Virus record (IMG/VR): IMGVR_UViG_3300031952_002483
Location: 1-21,211 of that record
Length of the DNA stretch: 21,211 nt
Source: a virus
Direction: 5' to 3' (one strand)
A model generated the notes under the pieces. It saw nothing but the letters and a program-made list of their open reading frames with translations. It did not search any database and was not told the origin of the DNA. This document shows positions 14,739 to 21,138 of the stretch, piece after piece. Positions within the stretch are counted from its first letter, which is position 1. Every line of letters starts with the position of its first letter. A program made the position numbers and the translations under genes.

Positions 14739-15478
14739 GGGGTTGGTTCCTTTTTATGAGCTGATATTCTTTTGTTTGCAATATCAAAATATTCTTTATT
14801 GTTTTCAAATCCTATATAATTGCGATTGGTATTTATACATGCTATTGCAGTTGTTCCTGAACCCATAAATGGATCTAAAATAATTGTATTTTCGGAACTT
14901 AAAAAAGTAATAATTCGTATAGGTAATTCCAAGGGATAAGGAGCAGGATGTCCTAATTTTCTTTTTGTTTCTGGTTTAATATTCCATACACTATGAATTA
15001 AACTAAGAAATAAGTCTTTTTTAATTTCAGTTCCTATTTTTAATTTAGGATTTTCTTTATGCGCTATTATAATCATTTCATGTTCATCAATTAAACAAGG
15101 ATTAGAAGAAGAACGCCATGATCCCCAAGATGTTTTTCCGCCTCCATTTTGTTTATTCCAGACTATTGAACCTCGTAAAATATAACCAATATTTTGCATT
15201 AATTTACAAGTATCTGCATATATAGGTATCCAAGGATTCCTACCATATCCATCAGGAACATTAATTGCAATACGACCAATAGATTTTAATTTCATAAAAC
15301 AAGATTGTAATATATTATTCAAAAAAGATAAATAATCTTCATAAGAATCCCATTCCGCATATTCAGGTCTAGCATTAAAATAAGGAGGAGATGTAATTAT
15401 TAAATCAATACTATTATCATCAATTCTTTTCATGCCTTCAAAACAATCTTCAAAATAAATTTTATTAATTTTAATCAT
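14735..15478 (-). CDS. DNA methyltransferase, TSPPY type (247 aa)
   Basis: A site-specific amino-methyltransferase of DNA. The catalytic motif TSPPY is at 29-33, which in this family usually goes with N4-cytosine methylation, though adenine is possible. The S-adenosylmethionine-binding motif DPFMGSGTT is at 202-210, giving the beta-class order with catalysis before cofactor. HPAPYPLELP (177-186) is another common segment. Length is typical of stand-alone phage methyltransferases, and no restriction enzyme is next to it, so protection of phage DNA is likely. The start overlaps the end of the RNA polymerase gene by eight bases, with GAGGA upstream. Confidence 0.9.
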   Translation of the reverse strand: MIKINKIYFEDCFEGMKRIDDNSIDLIITSPPYFNARPEYAEWDSYEDYLSFLNNILQSCFMKLKSIGRIAINVPDGYGRNPWIPIYADTCKLMQNIGYILRGSIVWNKQNGGGKTSWGSWRSSSNPCLIDEHEMIIIAHKENPKLKIGTEIKKDLFLSLIHSVWNIKPETKRKLGHPAPYPLELPIRIITFLSSENTIILDPFMGSGTTAIACINTNRNYIGFENNKEYFDIANKRISAHKKEPTP

Positions 15479-18281
15479 TTATATAATCCTCATTATTACT
15501 ATTTTTCTCAATCTTTATTTCAGCTAAATAATATTTATCACCCAAATACTCTAGTTTTCCTTTTCCCAAGAATGGTATAAAATGTCTGGATTGTTTATTC
15601 AACATTACATTTTTTATAATACCATCCCCAAAAATATTCCATACGAAATTTTTATTATCACCAGGATGAGTTTCATAACATATATTTACAGCAAGATTTG
15701 CTAACTCAGATATATTTGAACTTACATTTGTTAATGATTGTTGTAATATATATTTATTATATTGTTCTAATGTTTTATATAATATGTTCCCCCTATCATC
15801 TCGCAGCATTGCAAAAATTCTTTTCCCTGATTTATAAACTTTATAAATTGCATAGAGTTTTTTGAATTTAATTTTATCAAATTTTATTTTTGGATTTTTT
15901 AATATTCTTATTATATCATCTGGAGTATTTTTATTTATTGATAATTTAATTTCTTTTATATTAGATTCCATGTAATGACAAATTTGGTTTATTGTACAGT
16001 CAGAATCCAAAAGGGGGGAAAATCTATAGTGTTTATTTATAAGAGACTGTTCATGCAAATCTTTAGAAACACATTCCTTATTTAATAACTCATCAATGGT
16101 TATTCCAAAATTTGCAATGGCAAAATTATTATAATTCTCTACAAATCTTTTGTATTTTTTATTATATTTTGTATATAAATATTTCATAAAATACGGGCGT
16201 TTATATACAAGTATCTTATTATCAAAATCAATAAAACTTTTTTCTATATCTGTCATATCAGATTCTTTTTTATTCCAATTCGTCCAACGCAATGGAAATT
16301 TTTTAACGACCAATCCCTTTGCTTTATCTATTTGTTGTCCTTGTTTTTGTCTGCATAATTTTAGTCTCTCTATAATTGTATTATATTCTTTGCTGTCTAT
16401 ATCATATTCTGGTAGCATTGAATACATTGTGGTTGAAACATTTGTTATAAATCCTACTTTGCTATTGAATGCAACCATATCAGTTAAATACAATTGGTCT
16501 TCTTCTAAAATTGTTTTTGGAATATTAGCAGTTTCATAATAAATGGGCAGTCCACCTCTAGCAGTATCAATAATTTCTTTGCTAGATGTTGTCATTACTA
16601 AATCGCCATCAAAATCAGAATCTGCGTGTAACATAGTATCATTTCCATGGATATTATATATTATTCCCGAATAAATATGTTTATACCAATGTTTTATGTT
16701 TTTATTTATTGCTAAATCAAGTACATTAACTTCTGATTTCCAAGTCAAAGGAGCACGCATAGCTACAACCTTTTTTATTTTCTTTTTATTCCAATATTGA
16801 GAATAAGACTGAGATTTTTGTAATAATCCCGACACAGGCAATCCCAACACGTGTTCAGTCATTGCATAGGGATCAGCAATCATAGTTGAATAATTACCAT
16901 CAACAATAATATTGCCAATATATGATTCTTTTATTTTTTTATTCAGGGAATGCAATATATGATTTTGTATATAAATATCATCAATAAGATTATTATTTAA
17001 TATTAATGCTTTTGTAATTTTATCATTGATTTTGTTGAAAATATTTGCATCATAATCTCCAAGAACATATTTTCCAAGTAAATATAATAATGCATATTCT
17101 ACATTTCCATTAGCACCAACGATAGTTTTGCTAAAATATTCAAGTGTATCTTTGCATAATGATTGTATCTGACTAGCATCCAAATCAAGAACTTGTAAGA
17201 ACTGATAATTTAAAAATACATGATGTTTATCAAATTCAGAACTTACACGAGATATTCTCCAATGCAAATTATTTTTTCTAAGATTATCAATATAATCATC
17301 AATAGATCTATAATTATTCCATAATTTAAATTGAGATTCTGATATTATCAAATCTATTGTTGATATGTCTACATAATTCCCCCAAATATCTTGAATCATA
17401 CGAATACCCTTTTCTTTTGCTAATTCATGAAAATCAAAAACACAAACCATACCTTTTAAAAAACTATTTCTTATTACAAAAGAAGATGGCAAATAATTTA
17501 ATTCTAATTCATCTGTCCATATTTGTGCTGCATTTGGAGATATTAATCCCTGCCCATCAAAAAGATTAAATTCAATGTTTTTATTAATTTCCTCAATTTT
17601 ATCATTGTCTCCAATTGTATCCTCAATAACCATATCTACCATTTCGTTGCGTTCAATGATAAGGTCTTTCACTACTGCAAATCTTAAATTGCTAACCTCT
17701 AATCCTGCACTTGCGCATAGTGAAAAGTATGCATTGTACTTTGCTGGAGATATTTCAGTATCTTTTAAAAACCCATTCTGCAATATTTTTTGCATAGATT
17801 CTTGATATTTTTGATCAATAAAAATCACAGAATTTCTACGTGCTTGTCCAGAACTACATAAGAATCTAACAAATTTATTTCCATTTATTATCAATCCTTT
17901 ATGTACAATGTGTACATAATGTCTATTGTCCTCAACAACAATAGAAATTATCTCAGGAACAAATAATAATTCATCCATTTCTTTTTCAATTTCTAATAAT
18001 CTTTTACTATTTATTAAACTTGATTTTTTATTATGTATTTGTTTTCTTTCAAGAAATAAATTATCAATTTGTTCCTGGTTGTCAGGTAACCCCTTTATTT
18101 CACGAAGAGATTGAAGCAGTTGAGAATCTCCAAGACTTACCAATTCCGCATTTCTACGACTTTCAGGAATAGTAAGTGAAATATTATATTTAGATTTTCT
18201 CAGTCTGATGGAAGAAAATTTAAAAATATTATACTGTTGAAGTTTCTTTGGCAATAAACTTTCCCTTATTTTGTGTGTCAC
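15471..18281 (-). CDS. single-chain DNA-directed RNA polymerase of the YonO/QDE-1 two-barrel type (936 aa)
   Basis: A predicted phage RNA polymerase distinct from the T7 type, carrying both double-psi beta-barrels on one chain, as in SPbeta YonO and eukaryotic RNA-dependent polymerases. The catalytic Mg-binding motif is D556-F-D558-G-D560 in HADSDFDGDLV. Other family marks in order: RFLCSSGQARRNSVIF (139-154), DGQGLISP (242-249), SSFVIRNSFLKGMV (266-279), YSTMIADPYAM (464-474), MRAPL (508-512), as in the …R.P… before the catalytic loop, and QGQQIDKAKG (647-656). The GTG start at 18281 has no clear ribosome binding site; a structured leader precedes it. It likely transcribes middle or late phage genes. 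No sigma-like partner is visible here. Confidence 0.87.
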   Translation of the reverse strand: MTHKIRESLLPKKLQQYNIFKFSSIRLRKSKYNISLTIPESRRNAELVSLGDSQLLQSLREIKGLPDNQEQIDNLFLERKQIHNKKSSLINSKRLLEIEKEMDELLFVPEIISIVVEDNRHYVHIVHKGLIINGNKFVRFLCSSGQARRNSVIFIDQKYQESMQKILQNGFLKDTEISPAKYNAYFSLCASAGLEVSNLRFAVVKDLIIERNEMVDMVIEDTIGDNDKIEEINKNIEFNLFDGQGLISPNAAQIWTDELELNYLPSSFVIRNSFLKGMVCVFDFHELAKEKGIRMIQDIWGNYVDISTIDLIISESQFKLWNNYRSIDDYIDNLRKNNLHWRISRVSSEFDKHHVFLNYQFLQVLDLDASQIQSLCKDTLEYFSKTIVGANGNVEYALLYLLGKYVLGDYDANIFNKINDKITKALILNNNLIDDIYIQNHILHSLNKKIKESYIGNIIVDGNYSTMIADPYAMTEHVLGLPVSGLLQKSQSYSQYWNKKKIKKVVAMRAPLTWKSEVNVLDLAINKNIKHWYKHIYSGIIYNIHGNDTMLHADSDFDGDLVMTTSSKEIIDTARGGLPIYYETANIPKTILEEDQLYLTDMVAFNSKVGFITNVSTTMYSMLPEYDIDSKEYNTIIERLKLCRQKQGQQIDKAKGLVVKKFPLRWTNWNKKESDMTDIEKSFIDFDNKILVYKRPYFMKYLYTKYNKKYKRFVENYNNFAIANFGITIDELLNKECVSKDLHEQSLINKHYRFSPLLDSDCTINQICHYMESNIKEIKLSINKNTPDDIIRILKNPKIKFDKIKFKKLYAIYKVYKSGKRIFAMLRDDRGNILYKTLEQYNKYILQQSLTNVSSNISELANLAVNICYETHPGDNKNFVWNIFGDGIIKNVMLNKQSRHFIPFLGKGKLEYLGDKYYLAEIKIEKNSNNEDYIND

Positions 18282-18312
18282 TTAAACCATATTGTGGTAC
18301 ACAAATAATTTT

Positions 18313-18332
18313 GTGTCCCATAAGTGAGACAC
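18313..18332 (-). other. 8-bp stem with 4-base loop upstream of the RNA polymerase gene
   Basis: GTGTCTCA and TGGGACAC on the minus strand pair fully (one G·U) across CTTA. A second small hairpin (TTGTG/CACAA) follows before the GTG start. With no recognisable ribosome binding site, this leader may control translation, for instance through binding of a protein. No U-run follows, so it is not a standard terminator. Confidence 0.5.
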
Positions 18333-18358
18333 TATGAATATAATAAAATTTCAATAAA

Positions 18359-18667
18359 TTATTTCGATAAATTATACAATAATTCTCCAATTTCTCTATC
18401 TGTAAATTCTTGATCTAGCATTATTTGTTTTATAAACAATTCTAATTTTGTTATATGATCAGATAATTTATCTTCGCCTGGTCTGATATTCCAAGCTATA
18501 ATTGCTTCTTGTATAGCTTCATTTCTAGTTGATGCATACCCATGTATAAGTCTGCAATTAGGACAAGTCCCAAAATATTCATAGTCCTCTTTCCCTATTT
18601 CGCAAATTTTATAGGTCTTTATAATTCCAGTAATTCCACAAAAGGGACAGGGTTTGATTCCCTCCAT
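18359..18667 (-). CDS. Lar-family restriction alleviation protein (102 aa)
   Basis: A small zinc-binding protein with the Lar signature: PCPFCG (7-12), a second CPNC (35-38), then the STRNEAIQEAIIAWNIRP block (47-64), matching the family's …EA…WN.R. Lar of Rac prophage lessens type I restriction, partly by promoting methylation. This one extends about 35 residues past the usual end with a helical tail (LSDHITKLELFIKQIMLD). ATG follows AGAGGAG. It lies between two methyltransferase genes and ahead of the RNA polymerase, suiting an early anti-restriction role. Many phage Lar-like proteins are untested, so activity is inferred. Confidence 0.8.
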   Translation of the reverse strand: MEGIKPCPFCGITGIIKTYKICEIGKEDYEYFGTCPNCRLIHGYASTRNEAIQEAIIAWNIRPGEDKLSDHITKLELFIKQIMLDQEFTDREIGELLYNLSK

Positions 18668-18720
18668 TTTCTTTCTCCTCTATTTCAAAATCTTACAAGT
18701 AAAAAATAATGATAATCATA

Positions 18721-18729
18721 ATTATAACA
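18721..18729 (-). promoter_or_regulatory. extended -10 promoter upstream of the Lar-like gene
   Basis: TGTTATAAT on the minus strand is a full extended -10 element, about 50 bases before the Lar-like ATG. A TTGAAC 14 bases upstream is too close to be a standard -35, which extended -10 promoters do not need. The rest of the 18668-18818 gap is AT-rich with no other feature seen. Confidence 0.5.
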
Positions 18730-18818
18730 TAAAGATACTAGTTCAAAGTTTAAACTGTTTTTTAATACACAACATTTCAATAATTGACCTATCGTAGTAT
18801 TGATTTAGACCCCTCTTT

Positions 18819-19586
18819 TTAACATCCTAATCTATTCTTTGCAATACCATATATTTTCTTATCTAATTCTATTCCAATATAATCACAACCTAATTCTTTT
18901 GCAACTACTCCAGATGTTGCGGTTCCACAAAATGGATCAAGCACTAAATCTCCTGCATCTAAAAATGGACGCATCAATCTCTGCAATAATTTTATCGGTT
19001 TTTGCCATTGAATACATTTTCCAGTATCAACATCTTTTATCCTTTCTTTCGAAAGAGTAGAAAAACTTCCAAGATCGTCAAACACCGAACAAGGAGTTTT
19101 TAATCCAGTTCCTTTCCTGTCTAACTTTGTTCCTGCTGTAACCTTAGGAATTTGAATTCTATCCCCATACCACTTGAAATTTTTCCCCTTGGAATATATT
19201 AAAATATCATCATGCTTTTGGGAAAACCCCCTTCGGGGACATCCTCCCCATTCCTGTTTATAAATTACCCAATTGACAAAATTAGATTTGGACAATTTGT
19301 CCATCTCTAATTTCACATTTGCAACGGTGTGATAATCAGTTTGAACAATAAAAATACCGTTTTCTTTTAATTGTCTCCAATAATAATGTATCCAAGTAAA
19401 ATCAACATTATCATAAATCATATCAGCATAAACAAAATCAATCAATCGACTTGAAATAAAATTTAGATTGTTGATATTTAGTATTATAATTTTGTTATTT
19501 CCTACAGACAGATCTTTTTGTACAATTATAAGACATTTCCTCCCAATAGCTATTGTCACTTTTTCTAACAAAATCCAGGTCGACAA
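18819..19586 (-). CDS. DNA methyltransferase with DMIY catalytic motif (start uncertain)
   Basis: A beta-class DNA amino-methyltransferase. The catalytic position reads ADMIYDN (54-60 of the longest frame) instead of DPPY, and the cofactor motif is DPFCGTATSG (217-226). Further family marks are VQTDYHT (81-87), EWGGCPRRGFSQKHDDILIYSKGK (112-135), IQWQKPIKLLQRL (192-204) and DYIGIELD near the end. The first about 31 residues, from a TTG at 19586, overlap the upstream Cys-rich gene in another frame and look non-coding. After that gene's stop no ATG or GTG with a binding site precedes the conserved part, so the true start may be a rare codon, or a frameshift near 19515-19525 may join the two genes. 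Product identity is firm; the 5' end is not. Confidence 0.8.
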   Translation of the reverse strand: MSTWILLEKVTIAIGRKCLIIVQKDLSVGNNKIIILNINNLNFISSRLIDFVYADMIYDNVDFTWIHYYWRQLKENGIFIVQTDYHTVANVKLEMDKLSKSNFVNWVIYKQEWGGCPRRGFSQKHDDILIYSKGKNFKWYGDRIQIPKVTAGTKLDRKGTGLKTPCSVFDDLGSFSTLSKERIKDVDTGKCIQWQKPIKLLQRLMRPFLDAGDLVLDPFCGTATSGVVAKELGCDYIGIELDKKIYGIAKNRLGC

Positions 19587-19680
19587 AGTTTAGACAGTCC
19601 TCTGACTTATTGTCATTTGCCTGGTCTGTAAGGTCACACTCTTCATAATATAAACAAAACTCACATTTACACTCATTCAT
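19495..19680 (-). CDS. small Cys-rich protein, putative zinc-binding (61 aa)
   Basis: Begins MNECKCEFCLYYEECDL, with cysteines at 4, 6, 9 and 15 and a later C in EDCLNF, a knuckle seen in many small clostridial and phage proteins of unknown role. The start at 19680 is chosen because a longer frame would run through the promoter at 19727-19755, and because a 4-codon leader ORF ends in the TAATG overlap here. The C-terminal KRSVCRK region overlaps the frame of the DMIY methyltransferase. It may be a separate protein, or the N-terminal part of the methyltransferase if a frameshift is present. Confidence 0.6.
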   Translation of the reverse strand: MNECKCEFCLYYEECDLTDQANDNKSEDCLNFVDLDFVRKSDNSYWEEMSYNCTKRSVCRK

Positions 19681-19694
19681 TACAACTGCCCCAT
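19680..19694 (-). CDS. 4-codon leader ORF (MGQL) coupled to the Cys-rich gene
   Basis: AGAGGAGG is followed by ATA and then ATG-GGG-CAG-TTG-TAA, and the TAA overlaps the next ATG as TAATG. The strong binding site is well placed for this tiny frame and too far (17 bases) from the Cys-rich gene's own ATG, so ribosomes probably enter at the leader and restart. This is a reading of the sequence; no translation data exist here. Confidence 0.5.
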   Translation of the reverse strand: MGQL

Positions 19695-19726
19695 TATCCT
19701 CCTCTAATTCTTGAATTATTATGAAT

Positions 19727-19755
19727 ATAATACCATAAATTATAAAATCTGTCAA
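19727..19755 (-). promoter_or_regulatory. consensus housekeeping-sigma promoter
   Basis: TTGACA (19750-19755) and TATTAT (19727-19732) on the minus strand are separated by exactly 17 bases. Transcription should start near 19720, about 26 bases before the leader ORF. It is the best promoter in the window and probably drives the methyltransferase, Lar and RNA polymerase block using the host RNA polymerase. Confidence 0.85.
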
Positions 19756-19821
19756 GTATAAAATAATATTGCTTATGGCTTTCATTATTTTTATTTTTAT
19801 TGCACAGACAATTTCACGGAA

Positions 19822-20053
19822 TGTAATCATTTAATGCGGTTTCCTTAAATAGTATTAATTAATACAAGTAGATTAAATATTAGTTAATATAATTATATTA
19901 AGGTTTTAATAACCCTTTATATAACTAGTTAAAACTTAATTAATAATACAGATGTATTAAGGTTTTAATAATACCTCTATATAACTAGTTAAAGCTTATT
20001 AATCCACCTGTATTAATTAATACTACTTAAGGAAATCGCATTAAATGATTACA
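19822..20053. repeat. 55-bp imperfect inverted repeat enclosing tandem repeats
   Basis: Arms at 19822-19876 and 19999-20053 match as reverse complements at 51 of 55 positions. All four differences are transitions, and three of them would still pair as G·U in a minus-strand RNA. The interior is about 120 bases. The arms begin TGTAATCATTTAATGCGG. No flanking target duplication or open frame is seen. A replication or recombination structure, a non-autonomous element, or a large control hairpin are all possible. Confidence 0.85.
19897..20011. repeat. two tandem copies of a 59-bp repeat
   Basis: ATTAAGGTTTTAATAA… starts at 19897 and again at 19956. Both copies contain TATATAACTAGTTAAA and end in an AT-rich stretch. 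The second copy merges into the right arm of the surrounding inverted repeat. Iterated AT-rich units with AACTAGTT palindromes are common in replication origins; this is inference. Confidence 0.75.
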
Positions 20054-20331
20054 CAAAACATAAAAAATGCAATAACACTTTTGTCATAATATAAATATTT
20101 TTGATTATACTATACGCAATTATGATAATTCCCCCAAATAAACAAGACATTATTTTATTGCATTGGGTTTATTGGACATAGAAACTACGGGAAAATCAAA
20201 ATATAAAATATATTATAAAATTGACAATGATGCAGCGAATTAGTAGATCGGGAATGGTTGATTATTGTTACAAAATCAAATCATACTCAATAATATACAA
20301 ATCATAATGGTGTATTCATTATATCATAATA

Positions 20332-20387
20332 ATAAAATTGATAATATTTTTTTTATAATAATATAATTATATTATTATCAATTTTAT
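20332..20387. repeat. large AT-only palindromic structure
   Basis: 15-bp perfect arms at 20332-20346 and 20373-20387 surround a perfect 24-bp palindrome at 20355-20378 that partly overlaps the right arm. Easily melted and able to form a cruciform. It lies at the edge of the C-depleted tract. Confidence 0.7.
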
Positions 20388-20408
20388 AATGCTTCAAGTG
20401 TTTATATC

Positions 20409-20699
20409 ATAATTATATGGATATTATAGGGATATTATTTATTATTATTGTTATATTTATTTGTTATTTTTGATATGATTTGATTGAATTGTATGATTAT
20501 TATTAGATCTTTTTTGTATTTATAAATATAATTATAAATAAATATAATGTGATTATGAGATTATTATGATTATTATTTTGTTGTTGTTTTGTTATTATTT
20601 ATTGTGATTTTATTATTATGATGATTGTTTTTATGATTTTGATGATTGTTTTTGTGATTATTTTTATGATTTTGATGTGATTATGTGTGTGTGAATTAA
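20409..20699. other. 291-nt tract with a single C on the plus strand
   Basis: Between 20409 and 20699 the plus strand has only one C, at 20509, while G is frequent, so the minus strand is almost G-free. The 3' part is built of loose repeats of GATGATTGTTTTTATGATTTT (about 20619-20680). All frames are interrupted by stops, so it is not coding. Strong strand asymmetry and low melting stability suit an unwinding element or an unstructured transcript; no function is shown. Confidence 0.85.
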
Positions 20700-20700
20700 C

Positions 20701-20743
20701 TAGCATTGTAGGTATGCTATCCTAGAATATGTCCAGAATATGT
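20701..20743. promoter_or_regulatory. small inverted repeat and two 9-bp iterons one helical turn apart
   Basis: TAGCAT (20701-20706) is mirrored by ATGCTA (20714-20719). AGAATATGT occurs at 20724-20732 and again at 20735-20743, a period of 11 bp, so both copies face the same side of the helix. This is typical of protein-binding sites; the binding protein is unknown. Confidence 0.5.
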
Positions 20744-20755
20744 AAAATGGGGGGT

Positions 20756-20802
20756 GTATTTGCGCAAATACTTGTGTTTATACTCTATAATCACAAGTAT
20801 TT
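20756..20802. promoter_or_regulatory. overlapping palindromes, operator-like, around a TATAAT
   Basis: GTATTTGCGCAAATAC (20756-20771) is a perfect 16-bp palindrome. Its right half starts an 11-bp inverted repeat, AAATACTTGTG (20766-20776) with CACAAGTATTT (20792-20802). The loop holds TATAAT (20786-20791) on the plus strand, so the repeat could be an operator over a -10 box, but no good -35 is present. Confidence 0.6.
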
Positions 20803-20920
20803 ACATATAAAAGCAAAGACAATTGAAAGTTTAAGATTCAGATCAATTTTAATTGCATCAAGGCTTCCTGGTAGGATGGGTTATCGTAGCAGAACATATG
20901 ATATATTAAACACTAATAGT

Positions 20921-21037
20921 TAGTAACACTAATATTTCACAACACTAACAATTAATAATACATAATATCATTATATAATAATATCAATATCCTTAATAAT
21001 TAGTATTGCTAATACTTCACAATACTAATGGTTAATT
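20921..21037. repeat. imperfect 37-bp direct repeat with an 80-bp period
   Basis: 20921-20957 and 21001-21037 share the frame TAGTA…CTAATA.TTCACAA.ACTAA…TTAAT. The second copy holds a 10-bp inverted repeat, ATTAGTATTG (20999-21008) with CAATACTAAT (21020-21029), and the first a weaker version. Repeated palindromic units suggest binding sites for a replication or control protein. Confidence 0.6.
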
Positions 21038-21074
21038 GTATAAATTATTAACTCTTATAATCATAATACATAAT

Positions 21075-21110
21075 ATAATGTAAGTACATAACATTATATA
21101 CTTACATTAT
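21075..21110. repeat. 12-bp perfect inverted repeat
   Basis: ATAATGTAAGTA (21075-21086) and TACTTACATTAT (21099-21110) pair perfectly across 12 bases. It belongs to the palindrome cluster of the gene-free region. Confidence 0.65.
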
Positions 21111-21118
21111 GTACTGAA

Positions 21119-21138
21119 TGTTCTGTAAATACAGAACA
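21119..21138. promoter_or_regulatory. 8-bp perfect inverted repeat, operator-like
   Basis: TGTTCTGT (21119-21126), AAAT, ACAGAACA (21131-21138). The size and 4-base centre are those of a dimeric repressor operator. The gene it controls, if any, lies beyond the right edge or is the leftward transcript. Confidence 0.6.

Noticed and set aside
16150-16539. 129-codon plus-strand frame inside the RNA polymerase gene
   Set aside because: Antisense to conserved coding sequence, hydrophobic and low-complexity because of AT-rich codons; no ribosome binding site.
19495-19830. Longer 111-aa version of the Cys-rich protein with an N-terminal hydrophobic segment
   Set aside because: The extra part runs through a consensus promoter and the leader ribosome binding site, so it would lie upstream of the transcript start.
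19822-20053. Classical insertion sequence or MITE
   Set aside because: Terminal inverted repeats are present but no target duplication, no transposase and no second copy in the window; left as an unexplained repeat.
20729-20923. 64-codon open frame on the plus strand
   Set aside because: No ribosome binding site, it runs through two palindromes, and the protein has no recognisable pattern; it is the only plus-strand candidate and is probably chance.
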